Source: Prorocentrum cordatum
Taxonomy: Eukaryota; Sar; Dinophyceae; Prorocentrales; Prorocentraceae
Length of the DNA stretch: 62,000 bases
Assembly (NCBI GenBank): GCA_963575745.1
Contig: CAUYUJ010017866.1
Span: forward strand, 1 to 62,000
Direction of reading: 5' to 3'
In this document: in pieces, positions 8,490 through 20,007 of the stretch
Layout of the letters: every line of letters begins with the position of its first letter
How positions within the stretch are numbered: position 1 is the stretch's first letter
Notes under the pieces: model-generated
The model's input: the letters and a program-made list of their open reading frames with translations, nothing else
Told to the model about the DNA's origin: nothing
The model's database searches: none
Made by a program: the position numbers and the translations under genes

Positions 8490-10480
8490 TGTGGCCGAGG
8501 ATGTTACGCTTGATCGGCTGGAATCCGCAATCGGCCACAGGCATGCGGCCCGAGGAGATTCTCACGGTTTCTGCAGCGCTCGACGTTTTTCTGTTGGTTG
8601 GGACTCAAGCATACAGCCGCCGAGCGCAGGCCCCTCTTCAACGACGTTTCGCAGGCAAGCGTGTCGTAGAGGCTGAGTACAGCCGTGGGCAGCTGACCGA
8701 CAAGAGCACGGGCTGCGCCATCGCGCTGGGCAGATGCTTGCTTCCAGTAGTCCCACATCTGTCAGATTTGGGGCAGTCCCGACCAGGCCTGGGGCCGTGC
8801 GCTCGGCATGCGAGTCAAGTGACAACACTTGGAATACAGTTTCATCGTGATTTCTTTTTTACCTCAGCCGAAGGGCAAGACCGACGTGGGCCACTACCTC
8901 ACAACCGTGCGCGCATGCTACATGGCTGAACAAGCTGCTTGGCTGTTCCCGACCAGGCCTGGGGCCGTGCGCTCGGCATGCGAGTCAAGTGACAACACTT
9001 GGAATACAGTTTCATCGTGATTTCTTTTTTACCTCAGCCGAAGGGCAAGACCGACGTGGGCCACTACCTCACAACCGTGCGCGCATGCTACATGGCTGAA
9101 CAAGCTGCTTGGCTGTTTACCGAAAAGATGCTGCCCCATCCTGCGCACAGACGCAAATGATGGCGTCGGGTTGGCAAAACGACGACGTTTGGAAGCCATG
9201 TGAGGAGGAAGTGGTGGAACAAGCAGCACGAGAAGCGCGTAGAGGTGGTGCAGGAAAAACTCTTCGGCGAGCCGCTGCAAGACACCACCTCTTCGCGTAC
9301 AACACACGAGGTCGTCGCGAACATACACAGATTAATGAAAGAAGCAGCAACCTCATCGATTACATCTTCGCGCCGTGGGGCTACACAAACCAGATAGTCA
9401 GACGCCATACATTACGCCGCCTGGGGGCACAGTTTCAAACGTATCGAGGCAAACCACCACTCGACCACCTCCCTTTCTTCCTCGTGCGCAACGTCTCCAA
9501 GGATCCTGAGGTGGCCCGACCAGTAAAGGAGCCCCGTCTTGACAAGGATCGGCTTCTGGACGCGTTGAAGGGAGAGGGAGATGGCAAAGCATGGTTTTCA
9601 ACCAGATAGAGCGGATTCTGGAACACGACCAAGAGACTTGGCGCCCACTATTGAACAGCGGCACACCTGACGCTTTCTTCGCCTATCTTGACCAGGAATT
9701 GATGAAGGTCGGGCTCGATTGAATCCAAGAGCAAGCTGACCCCGTTCGACAGGATCAGAACATACACCGACGGGAGCTCTTACGACGGAGTGCTGGACTG
9801 AGGGAACAGAGGAGCGAGGATAATGCCGACTGGCTGGACATCAACGATCAGCTGAAGGCCTTCTCTCAGCCTCTCAAGTTGCAGCGACGTCAAGAGGCTC
9901 ACGCCCGCCGTAAACATATCCAGGATGAGATCGAGGTTGCTTGGGAACACCGCAAGACATCTTGTGCCGTGCGACTTTCAAGAAGGGCAGCGCGGTGTCG
10001 ATACGGCCCGACAAAAACGAGTTCCACGACTAGTGCGCTCAGGCATGCCAAGCCGAGATCAGTGGCTACAGGTCTGGTGGTTACCAGATGGACAGGGAGG
10101 TATGTCTGTAGTAGAAGTTTCCCTCCTGAGCCACCAGCTGCTGTTTTTCCATGTCCGCCGTGCCCGCCCAACTCCAATGTCACAGCCATGGCGCACGAGG
10201 ATTGCGCGAGAGTCCAGAAGGCTATTCAGAAGGCCCCCAGGAGGAGAGAAGCCCCGAAGCAGACCCCGCCCGTCGAGCTCTGGCAGATGCGCATGCACCC
10301 CCACAAAAACGCTAGTTCGACAACGTTTGGGTCCGGTCGCTTTGGACAACGTCCCGGACCTGCATTTGTTTGGATGAGCTTTGGTGTCTGGTTTCAGGAC
10401 GATTCGGAACCTCAGCCTGTCCCCGACCCATTGGCACCAGAGCCACGGAGTTGCTCTACGTAAATGCACCGCTCACGGGC
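8490..10480 (+). pseudogene. Decayed retroelement: APE-type endonuclease plus linker
   Basis: The N-terminal part is at about 8500-8750 (RLIGWNPQSATGMRPEEI, then LDVFLLVGTQ), matching the start of an exonuclease-endonuclease-phosphatase fold, where an Asn and an acidic residue bind metal. The C-terminal part, in another frame at about 9262-9480, reads RHHLFAYNT, SSNLIDYIFAP (Asp codon at 9358) and PPLDHLPFFL (Asp 9463, His 9466). The last motif corresponds to the usual Ser-Asp-His, with Leu in place of Ser. From 9600 to about 10000, fragments such as SGTPDAFFAYLDQEL and an Arg-rich helix resemble the endonuclease-RT linker of dinoflagellate elements. Stops and frame changes are frequent and no RT motif follows, so this is a dead copy. 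Confidence 0.6.
8778..9117. repeat. Perfect 170-bp tandem duplication
   Basis: Bases 8778-8947 and 8948-9117 read as identical, starting CCCGACCAGGCCTGGGGC and ending AAGCTGCTTGGCTGTT. Each copy includes a pyrimidine tract ending TTTTTTACCTCAG, which resembles a 3' splice site, then an open frame (PKGKTDVGHYLTTVRA). The duplication lies inside the endonuclease relict. Zero divergence suggests a recent event or an assembly duplication. Confidence 0.85.
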
Positions 10481-11130
10481 CCAAGCGAAACCGCGTGGTT
10501 CACGGGAAGTCCATTCATGCAGGCCTGCTGAGAGTGCCTGCTGACGAGTCCGACTTCGGCTTCGTCGCGTGGCGACGCCAGAAAGGCGCCATGTTTGCAG
10601 CGCAGGCTACGGCGTAGAGATTAAACCCGAGCAGGTAGGAGCTTCTTTGCAGGTTTCAACGATCTCTCTAACGCGTTCGGGACGGGGGATTGGAGGGGGC
10701 GCGACACGACGGCAAGGCTATTCGCTTCGACGCTCGACGACGTCGCCCTCGGGAAACAGCGATATCGAGAGACCCGAGCGAAATTATCTACCAACGACGA
10801 CCAAGACGACCTCCGGGTGGCACCACAGAAGGGAGGCACGATGAGAGAGCCGTTCGCGGTGGAACTCCTCTCGGGCACGCTTGCCAGTGAAAAAATGGAC
10901 CCAGACCGACCGGCGCCCCACCTCTTGAAACTTGCAGGCGGCTTTTCCATTGCGAGGAACTGCCGAGGACATTGCTGTCGATCTGAGCCTTTAGTATGCT
11001 GGCGACTTGCTGAAGTTAACGCGGGCAAGGGAGTTCCAGTTTGTCTCCAGCTTTTCCCCGGCGTTCAAGACCTCCGATCAGATCCTCGATGAGGCCCTGG
11101 ATATTATGGGCCACGAGCAGAACCTCGACA
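10481..11130. other. Unassigned, short open frames only
   Basis: Plus-strand frames such as LLRVPADESDFGFVAWRR (about 10528-10580) and FQFVSSFSPAFKTSDQIL (about 11035-11090) look non-repetitive, but stops and frame changes separate them. They may be the distal remains of the retroelement upstream. No motif is recognised. Confidence 0.3.
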
Positions 11131-11339
11131 AACACTTGCTCCTATTTCACGTGGGAGGGTGTGTTCTCTCGCATGTAGGCGATGTGTTTGTATGTGTATA
11201 TATATATATATATATACATGGGCTTGATTAAAGTGTTGCCCTTTTTTAGCATAGACGAAGTAATGGCTACGATGCATCCACGCGCTGTTGTGGCATGAGG
11301 AGGTGCTTCGATCGGTGTCGTTGTGATGTGGAGCTGGTT

Positions 11340-12245
11340 GCACCGAAATACAATCAGTGCTACTTGGGCGCAGCAGCGCCTGAGCACCGCAGTGACAGTG
11401 AGCACCCAGATGCCTGTGGGCACAACATCGCCAAGATCCACCCTTATCCTTCCACCACTCCTCCCTCCAACTTGAAGTTGCAGCGGAGACACACTGGACG
11501 AGTTGGCATTTGATTTGCGCTGGGAATCGAGACTGCTGCGACCGCGCGCGCATTTCTTCCAAGACAGTTGTTTACCTCTTGGATTCGGCCTGAGCTGGAT
11601 CAATACTGCCTGAGTCCAACAACGCCTCAGCACCAATGTGACTCTGAGCTCTTGCTAGTGAACACCAGGCACGCAGAGCGCAGCAACATCGATAAGCCTT
11701 GAAAGTTCATCGATGCAAGCTCCACCCTCATCCTTCCACCCGTCCTCCCTCCAACATGTCCTACATGTTGCAGCGAGGACAAACTGGATAATTTTGTATT
11801 GGATTTGCGATAAGAACCGAGACTGTTGCGACCACGCGCGCATTTACTGCTCGAAGGCCATGTCTTGACTGCTCGATTTGGCCTCGGAGCCGGATCAACA
11901 CTACCCGAGTCCAGCAACGCCTGAACACCACTGTGAGTGTGAGCACCCGGCCGCCTGTGAACGACACATTGCCAGTGAACACCACTGCTGACAAGCAGCT
12001 CAAGTACGCAGAGCACAACAATATCAATAAAGCCTGAAAGTTGATCGATGCAAGCTCCTCCCTCATCCTTCCACCCCTCCTCCCCCCAACTTGCCCCGAA
12101 AGTTGCAGCGAGGACGACCTGGACGAATTTGCATTGGACTTACGATAGCAATCGAGACTGTTGCGATCACGCTCGCATTTACTGCTAGAAGGTCGTGTTT
12201 TGACTGTTGGATTGGGCCTTCGGAGCTGGGGTCAAACCCTAAAAA
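11340..12245. repeat. Tandem repeat of about 300 bp, three copies
   Basis: Three diverged units align through GAGACTGCTGCGACC-type blocks at about 11525, 11818 and 12154, GAGTCCAACAACGCCT-type blocks and CATCCTTCCACC-type blocks. Spacing is about 292 and 330 bp. A short TA tract precedes it at 11196-11217. Confidence 0.7.
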
Positions 12246-12289
12246 ACCACTTGGCCCAGACAATATCATACTTCGAACGATCCCCACCG

Positions 12290-12430
12290 AAACCTTCGGC
12301 GCCTGTCCTACTCCTCGTCCTCCTCGTCCTCATCATTTCCCTCCTCTTCCTCCTCCTCCCACTCCCTTCCCCTCCTCCCTCCTTCCTCCTCCTGTCTTCC
12401 TCCCTCTTCCTCATCCTCCCTCTTCCTAAC
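12290..12430. repeat. Pyrimidine-rich low-complexity tract
   Basis: TCC/CTC-rich sequence with few purines. Confidence 0.8.
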
Positions 12431-12435
12431 ATACG

Positions 12436-12670
12436 GGTTTTCCAATAGGAAATGGGGTGCATCAGGCGGCCCAAGCAAAAGCAGCCCAAACGGGCGGATG
12501 AGTCGTGCTTTCCCTGTTGGATTCGGCCTCCGGGGTGGGGTCGGGACAAAAAAACACGATTTTTCAGAAAAGGCCGGAACCCGGAAAACTAGTGGAAAAC
12601 ATATTGGTTTTCCAATAGGAAATGGTGTAGATCAGCCGGCCCAAGCAGAAGCAGCCCAAACGGGCGGGTC
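12436..12670. repeat. 170-bp spaced direct repeat
   Basis: GGTTTTCCAATAGGAAATGG at 12436 recurs at 12606, each followed by GGCCCAAGCA and CAGCCCAAACGGGCGG. The second copy is incomplete. Confidence 0.75.
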
Positions 12671-12924
12671 CTTTTCAAAAATGTGCCTGTTTGGGGGTGA
12701 CAGCAGTATCTCCCCCCAAGGGGTCCCCCCCTTGAAGGGGGGGGGGCGGGTGTCTCCCCCCGGCACGTCCCCCCCTCCGGAAGGGGGCCAGCGCCGCACC
12801 GGGGGCCTCTCCGGGCGCCACCCCAGAGAGCGGTCGGCCAGACCGAGACACTGGCCGGCGGTGAGGCGAGAACTTAAGGAGTGCCCGGCATTCGGGCGAG
12901 AGCGCATGTAAACGTCGTAACCGC
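12671..12924. other. Unassigned, C-run/G-run inverted stretches
   Basis: Contains a near-palindrome CCCCCCCTTGAAGGGGGGG at about 12727-12745 and further C and G runs that could fold. No gene. Confidence 0.5.
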
Positions 12925-12955
12925 CGTCGTCGTCGTCGTCGTCGTCGTCGTCATT

Positions 12956-12990
<35 letters not shown>

Positions 12991-12992
12991 CG
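12925..12992. repeat. CGT triplet microsatellite
   Basis: Near-pure GTC triplets. Confidence 0.95.
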
Positions 12993-13059
12993 CGGCCGTT
13001 GGGCTTCAAACGTATTGTGAAGGAAGTCTCAAGCGAAACGCTCGATTTCCAACCGTTTG

Positions 13060-13500
13060 GAAATCGATGCTATTGTTTCGAACCGACGTGGAACCGTCAG
13101 AACAACCATTTTTGTGAGGGTGTCCCACGCGGTTTGCCGTTTTCGAACCGCCATCCCCTTCTTTCGAACCGAGTTGGAACCGTGAGAACAAGAATTTGTG
13201 TGAGGATGTCCCACGCGGTTTGCCGTTTGCGAACCGCCATCCCCTTCTTTCGAACCGAGTTCGAACCATGCAGATTATGTGAGGATGTCCCGCGCGGTTT
13301 GCCGTTTTCGAACCGCCATCCTTTTGTTTCGAACTGGGTCCAGCGCCGTATTTTGAGGGAAGCCCCACGCGAAACGCTCATTCTGCTTTTGTTTCGAACC
13401 GCATTCTATTGTTTCGAACCGAGTTCGAACCGTCTTGAGAACCAATTTTGTGAGGATGTCCCACGCGGTTTGCCGTTTTCGAACCGCCATCCCGTTTGGC
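13060..13500. repeat. TTCGAACCG-cored minisatellite
   Basis: About five units of about 88 bp share CCCACGCGGTTTGCCGTT, CGAACCGCCATCC and the palindromic core TTCGAACC. Frames are open on both strands because units lack stops. Not a gene. Confidence 0.8.
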
Positions 13501-13638
13501 TTAATAAAATTTTAATTTAAGGAACCAAATCCAAGTTCGAACCGCGCCCCGACAGCCCAGGTTCGAACTCCGCCCCGAAAGCGAGGCACCTCCCCGTAAC
13601 ATTGTACCATGCTCCACGTCCCTAGCGGGGCGACTAGC

Positions 13639-13870
13639 GACGTGCGCTCACATTGCGGACGCAGGATGCAGTTTTTCCGACCCGTCAAAATGGGGCAACC
13701 TGTCATCACGGCACAGACGTGCGCTCGCATTGCGGACGCAGGATGCACTTCTGCCGACCCGTCAAAAAGGGGCAATCTGTCATCGCGGCACAGACGTGTG
13801 CTCGCATTGCGGACGAAGGATGCACTTCTTCCGACCCGTCAAAATGGGGCAATCTTTCATCACGGCACAG
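13639..13870. repeat. 77-bp tandem repeat, three copies
   Basis: Units start at 13639, 13716 and 13793 with GACGTGYGCTC and include GACCCGTCAAAA and CGGCACA. A TA run of about 10 bp ends the array. Confidence 0.85.
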
Positions 13871-14040
13871 TATATATATATATTCCTTTTCCTTATCAAA
13901 TGATAAGGGACCCCCCCCCGGATGGGCGTCACCTAATTCGCCACCCCCTTGGACGGGCCAAGACAACCCCGAGAATGCTTGAAATTACCGCCAAGCTGGT
14001 CCGACCGGCCCCAGAAGCCTTCCAGACGCCCACAGAAAGC

Positions 14041-15282
14041 AACCGTCAGCGTGAACCAAAAATTGGTTCGGCCCGTCGGGTGGTTCCGCGCCCCGGGACA
14101 TGCTCTTTCCTTACGAAAACCCACACCCACGACAGCCCCTCGATGCCGGCGTGCCCGGAGGGCGCCAGGCGCCCCCCATCCCGGGCCCGAACAAAAACAA
14201 GCAACCGTCGACGTGAATCAAAAATTGGCGCGGCCCGTCGGGTGGTTCCGCGCCCCGGGACATGCTCTTTCCTTACGAAAACCCACACCCACGACAGCCC
14301 CTCGACGCCAGCGTGCCCAGAGGGCGCCAGACGCTCCCCATTCCGAGCACGAAAAAGAAAAAGCAACCGTCAGCGTGAACCAAAAATTGGCGCGGCCCGT
14401 CGGGTGGTTCCGCGCCCCGGGACATGCTCTTTCCTTACGAAAACCCACCCACGGCAGCCCCTCGACGCCGGCGTGCCCGGAGGGCGCCAGACGCCCCCCA
14501 TCCCAGGCCCGAAAAAAAACAAGCAACCGTCGACGTGAACCAAAAATTGGTGCGGCCCGTCGGGTGGTTCCGCGCCCCGGGACATGCTCTTTCCTTACGA
14601 AAACCCACACCCACGACAGTCCCTCGACGCCAGCGTGCCCAGAGGGCGCCAGACGCTCCCCATTCCGAGCACGAAAAAGAAAAAGCAACGTCAGCGTGAA
14701 CCAAAAATTGGCGCGGCCCGTCGGGTGGTTCTGCGTCCGCGCACATGCTCATTCCTTACGAAAACCCACACCACGGCAGCCCCTCGACGCCAGCGTGCCC
14801 GGAGGGCGCCAGACGCCCCCTATCCCGAGCACGAAAAAGAAAAAGTAACCGTCAGCGTGAACCAAAAATTGGCGCGGCCCGTCGGGTGGCTCCGCGCCCC
14901 AGGACATGCTCTTTCCTTACGAAAACCCACACCCACGACAGCCCCTCGACGCCAGCGTGCCCGGAAGGCGCCAGACGCTCCCCATTCCGAGCACGAAAAA
15001 GAAAAAGCAACCGTCAGCGTGAACCAAAAATTGGTTCGGCCCGTCGCGTGGCTCTGCGTACGCGCACATGCTCATTCCTTACGAAAAGAGACACACACAC
15101 ACACACGCGCACGCACGCACGCACGCACGCACGCACACGACGGCCCCTCGGCGCCAGCGTGCCCGAAGAGCGCCAGACGCTCCCATCCGGGGCCCCGAAG
15201 AAAAAACAACCGTCGACGTGAACCACAAATTGGTTCGGCCCGTCGGGTGGTTCTTCACTGCCAAACATGTTCACTCCTTACA

Positions 15283-15285
<3 letters not shown>
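14041..15285. repeat. 162-bp tandem repeat, about eight copies
   Basis: Unit starts at 14041, 14203, 14365, 14525, 14687, 14847, 15009 and 15208 (AACCGTCRRCGTGAA). Spacing is 160 or 162 bp, except the last, lengthened by a CA/CGCA microsatellite at 15090-15140. As 162 is a multiple of 3, 54-residue repeats can be read (for example KIGAARRVVPRPGTCSFL), but 160-bp units break the frame and all frames are similarly open, so coding is unlikely. A CA microsatellite follows at 15288-15320. Confidence 0.85.
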
Positions 15286-15320
<35 letters not shown>

Positions 15321-15324
<4 letters not shown>

Positions 15325-15561
15325 GCCCTGAGCCGTCGAGATCGCGACAAACATCAAGTTTACACCCCTACGGCAATGAAAGTTCACGAGCTCGCCACAT
15401 TCTGTGACCACATAGCGCGGCGAGGTACCAGACCCGCGCTCCTGCGCCAAGGATGAGGATGAGGGACAAGATGTTGTGGCGAATCGAAGCGAGCCAACAA
15501 TATCTTGTGTATATATATACATTGCACCGGCAACCGGGGTTCCCAATTCGAGCCGGCGCCG
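15321..15561. other. Short unassigned spacer
   Basis: Unique sequence between the CA microsatellite and the 18-bp array, with a short TA run at 15510-15520. No gene. Confidence 0.4.
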
Positions 15562-15968
15562 AAGACGCTATTTGAAGACGCTATTCCCTGTGACGACGCG
15601 TCCTTGTGAAGACATCATTCCTTGTGAAGACGCTATTCCCGCTGAAGACGGTGAAAGCGCTATTGACGCTATTCCGGGTGAACACGCTGTTCCCGGTAAA
15701 GACGCTATTCCGGGTGTAGACGCTATTCCCGGTGAAAATGCGATTCCCAGTGAAGACTCTGTTCCTCTGAAGACGCTATTCCCGGTGAAGACGCTATTCC
15801 TGGTGAAGACGCTATTCTGGGTGAAGATGCTATTCCGGGTGAAGACGCTATTCTGGGTGAAAACGCTATTCCCTGTGAAGACGCTATTCCGAGTGAAGAC
15901 GCTGTTCCCGGTGAAGACGCTATTGCCGATGAAGACGCTATTCCCGGTGAAGACGCTATTCTGGATTC
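15562..15968. repeat. 18-bp minisatellite
   Basis: About 22 units of GAAGACGCTATTCCCGGT. The frames read repeated GEDAIP or VKTLFP hexapeptides, a consequence of the 18-bp period. Confidence 0.9.
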
Positions 15969-16059
15969 TCTGTGAAGATGCCCCTTCTCTCCACCAGGCC
16001 CAGCATTCAAGGTGCTCCCCTCCCAATTGTAATTTGAAAGTGCCATTTCACTCTGCGTT

Positions 16060-18560
16060 TTCCGCGCCTCACACAACGCGCGCCCCATCTGCTGTGCGAC
16101 ACCGTCTGCTAGGCAAGACCCCTCCTCAAGTTGATTAAAAAAGAATCCTTGGTGCTCAACATGCCCCATATGCTGTGCAACGCCCTTTTCTGGGAAAGAC
16201 CCCTACCAGAGGACCCCTTCCCAAGTTGATTACGTAAGAATCCCTCGTGCTAGTCGTGCCCGTTTGCTGCGCGGCACCTTTGCTAGGCAAGACCCCTCCC
16301 CAAGTTGATTAAAACAAAAATCATTGGTGCTAGGACCCCAAGTTTATTTAAAAAGAATCATTGCTGCTAGACGTGTTCCATCTGCTGTTTGGCACCCTTT
16401 GTTGGGCAATGGCCCTCCCCAAGTTGATTTAAAAAAGGAATCCTTGGTGTCAGGCATGCCCCACCTGCTGTGCGGCACCTTCTGCTAGGCAAGACCCCTC
16501 CCCAAGTTGATTAAAACAAACATCCTTGGTGGTAGACGTGCCCCATCTGCTGAACGGCACTTTCTGCTAGGTAGGACCCCTCCCCAAGTTGATTTAAACA
16601 TCCGTGTTGCTAGACGTGCCCCATCTGCTGTGTGGCACTCTTTGTTTGGCAATGGCCCTCCCCAAGTTGATTCAAAAAGAATCCTTGGTTTTAGGCGTGC
16701 CCCATCTGTTGTGCGGCACCTTCTGCTAGGCAAGGCCCCTCCCCAAGTTGATTAGAACATAATCCTTGGTGCTAGATGTGCCCCTTTGCTGTGCGGCACC
16801 CTCTCCAAGGTGAGCCCCTTTGCTGCGCGGCACCTTCTGCTGGGCAAGACCCCTCCCCAAGTTGATGAAATAAGAATCCCTGGTGCTAGACATGCCCGTT
16901 TGCCGTGCGGCATTTTTGCTATGCAAGACCCCTCCCCAAGTTGAGTAAAACAAAATCTTTGGTGCTCGACATGCCCCTCTGCTGTGCGGCACCCTCCGAT
17001 AGGCAAGAGCCCTCCCCAAGTTGATTAAAAGAGAATCATTGGTGCAAGGCGTGCCCCATCTGTTGTGCGGCACCTTCTGCTGTGCAAGACCCCTCCTCAA
17101 GTTGATGAAAGTAGAAACCTTGGTGCTTGACGTCCCCCATCTGCTGTGCGGCACCCTCTGCTAGGTAGGACCCCTCCCCAAGTTGATAAAACAAACCCTT
17201 GAATGTTAGACGTGCCCCATGTGCTGCGCGGTGCCCCCTGCTAGGCACGACCCCTCCCCAAGTTGATTAAAACAAGAATCCTTGGTGGTAGATGTGCCCC
17301 TTTGCTGTGCGGAACCCTCTGCTAGACAAGACCAACCCCCAAGTTGATAAAACAAATGAATCCTTGTTGATAGATGCGGCCCATCTGTTGTGCGGCAACT
17401 TCTGCTAGGCAATGGCCCTACCCAAGTTGCTTTAAAAAGAATCCTTGGTGCTAGACGTGCCCCATCTGCTGCGCGGCACCCTCTGCTGGGCAAGACCCCC
17501 CCCCCAAGTTGATTAAAACAAGAATCCTTGGTGATAGACGTGTCCCATCTGCTTGTCGGCACCGTCTGCTAGGCAAGACCCCTCCCCAATTTGATTAAAA
17601 CAAACATCCTTGGTGGTAGACGTGCCCCATCTGCTGAACGGCACCTTCTGCTAGGCAAGACCCCTCCCCAAGTTGATTTAAACAGATTCCTTGGTGCTAG
17701 ACGTGCCCCATCTGCTGTGCGGCACTCTTTGTTTGGCAATGGCCCTCCCCAAGTTGATTCAAAAAGAATCATTGGTTTTAGGCGTGCCCCATCTGTTGTG
17801 CGGCACCTTTTGCTAGGCAAGACCCCTCCCCGAGTTGATTAGAACATAATCCTTGGTGCTAGATGTGCCCCTTTGCTGTGCGGAACCCTCTCCAAGGTGA
17901 GCCCCTTTGCTGTGCGGCACCTTCTGCTGGGCAAGACCCCTTCCCCAAGTTGATGAAATAAGAATCCCTGGTGCTAGACATGCCCGTTTGCTGTGCGGCA
18001 CCTTTGCTAGGCAAGACACCTCGCCAAGTTGATTGAAACAAAAATCATTGGTGCTGGACATGCCCCTCTGCTGTGCGGCACCCTCCGATAGGCAAGAGCT
18101 CTCCCCAAACTGTTTAAAAGAGAATCATTGGTGCTAGGAGTGCCCCATCTGTTGTGCGGCAACTTCTGCTAGGCAAGACCCCTCCCCAAGTTGATCAAAA
18201 AAAGAATCCTCGGTGCTAGATGTGCCCCTTTGCTGTGCGGCACCCTCTCCAAGGTGAGCCCCTTTGCTGAGCGGCGCCTTCTGCTAGGCAAGACCCTTCC
18301 CTAAGTTAATTAAAACAGAATCCCTGGTGCTAGACATGCCCGTTTGCTGTGCGGCACCCTCTGCTAGGCAAGACCAACCCCCAAGTTGATTAAACAAGAG
18401 TCCTTGGTGCTAGACATGCCCCTTTGCTGTGCGGCACCCTCTGATAGGCAAGAGCCCTCCCCAAGTTGATTAAAAAAATGATCATTGGTGCTAGGCGTGC
18501 CCCACTTGCTGTGCGGCACCTTCTGCTAGACAAGACCCCTCCCCAAGTTGATTAAAAAAG
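16060..18560. repeat. 83-bp tandem array with higher-order structure
   Basis: About 30 diverged monomers carry CCCCAAGTTGATTAAAA, CCTTGGTGCTAGACGTGCCC, TGCTGTGCGGCACC and TCTGCTAGGCAAGACCC. A block of about 1,085 bp (13 monomers) from 16497 is repeated from about 17581: rare variants such as CAAACATCCT (16517 and 17601) and CTCTCCAAGGTGAGCCCC (16801 and 17888) recur at that offset. No gene. Confidence 0.85.
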
Positions 18561-18566
18561 AATCCT

Positions 18567-18794
18567 AAGAGGCCCCAAAACGGCCCCCCAGGAGGCTTCA
18601 AAACAGCGTCCAAGAGCCCGACGAGAAACCTCCCAAGACCCCCAAACGAACATCCAGGAGGCCTTGGACCCGCAACCCAGCCCCATCGGGCGGCGGCGGC
18701 CGGCGGCGGCGGGGGCGGCCGACGAGAAGCAGGTTTCTCGTCGGGCTCTTGGATGCTGTTTTGAAGCCTCCTGTGGGGCTTTTTGGGGCCTCTT
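18567..18794. repeat. Long foldback inverted repeat
   Basis: Left arm 18590-18631 and right arm 18731-18772 are reverse complements at 41 of 42 positions; the exception is a G-T pair. Weaker pairing extends outward to 18567 and 18794, for a stem of about 65 bp. The 99-nt loop is a GGC/GCG-rich stretch. It sits exactly at the end of the 83-bp array. Confidence 0.85.
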
Positions 18795-18956
18795 GGGGCC
18801 TCGTTTGGTCTTCTTGGGGGCCTCATGGGGCCTCCAGGGTGTTTCTCGAGGCCTCCCAGGACCTTCTTGAGGCGGAATACCCCAGGAGCCCGCAGGATGG
18901 ATCCGTTGGAAGCGTGTCACTGGTGCGGCGCGGTCAAGGTGGCTTCACAATCCTTT
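18795..18956. repeat. GGGGCCTC minisatellite and short spacer
   Basis: Starts with TTGGGGCCTC-type units, the family also at 26220-26930 and 57270-57830, then unique sequence. Confidence 0.6.
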
Positions 18957-20005
18957 GTGTTTAACGTATGTGCCTATAGATTGGTCCTCTCCTGAGGCTT
19001 CCTGGGGCCTCCCTGGGCTTCCTGGGGCCTCCTGGAGCTTTCCGCGGCTTTCTGGAGCTTCCTGGAGTCTCCTGGAGCCTCCTGGGGCCCCCCCGGGCTC
19101 CCCGAGGCTTCCTGGGACCTCCTGGTGCCTTTGGGGCTGTCTTGGCACCTCCCGGTGCCTCCTGGAGCTGTCTTGGCCCTCTCCTGGGGCGCGAATCCTG
19201 TTGTGTTAAGCGAATAGATTGGCCTTCTCTTGGGTCACGACTCCATTGCGTTTCACGTATGTGCCTATCGATTGGCCTAATCTTTGGGCACGAATGTTTA
19301 GTGTTTTACGTGCGTGCTTATATATATATGTTGGCCGTATCATGGAGCGCGAATCCTTAGCGTGTTACGTGATGCCTAGAGATTTGCCTTCTTTTGGGGC
19401 GCGAATCCTTTGTGTTTTACACATGTGCATATAGGTTGGCCCTCTCCTGGGGCACGAGTCCTTTGTTGTTTCACGCGTATGCCTATAGATTGTCTTTTTC
19501 CAGGGGCACGAAACTTTAGTGTTTTATGTTTTGTTTATAGATTTGTTCTCCCCTGGGGCATGAGCCTTGCGTGTTTTACGTATTCGCCTATGGATTTGCC
19601 CTCTCCTGGGGCACGAACCCTTCGTGCTTTACGTATGTGCCTATAGATTCGCCCTCTCTTGGAGTATGAATCCTTCGTGTCTTACGCGTGTGCATATCGA
19701 TTGGCCTTCCCCTGGGGCACGAATCCTTTTGCGTATAACGCATGCGCCAATTGATCGTCCTTCTCTTGGAACACGAATCCTCTCAGTGTTTTACGTATGT
19801 GCCTATATATATATATATTGACCCTCTCCTAGGGCGCGAATCTTTTGTCTTTCGCGTGCGTGCTGATAGAGGGGCCGTATCATGGGAGACGAATCCTTTG
19901 CGTGATTGGCCCTCTCCCTGGGGCACGATCCCTTTCCAGGGGCACGAATCCTTCGCGTCTTACGTATTTGCTTATAGATTTGCCTTCCCCTGGGGCACGA
20001 ACCCT
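18957..20005. repeat. 54-bp tandem array, family 1
   Basis: About 15 units of TTTTACGTATGTGCCTATAG, ATTGGCCCTCTCCTGGGGC and ACGAATCCTT. It is interrupted at about 18995-19185 by a CCTGGGGCCTCC minisatellite. In some units CCTATAG has expanded into TATATATATA runs (19320 and 19805). Confidence 0.8.
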
Positions 20006-20007
20006 GC

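Noticed and set aside
13609-15456. Long overlapping frames over the 162-bp array
   Set aside because: Openness comes from a GC-rich unit lacking stops. Units of 160 bp shift the frame and frames on both strands are alike.
16060-18560. Regularly spaced repeats resembling a CRISPR array
   Set aside because: Whole 83-bp monomers are repeated with gradual divergence; there are no unique spacers of constant length, and the context is eukaryotic.
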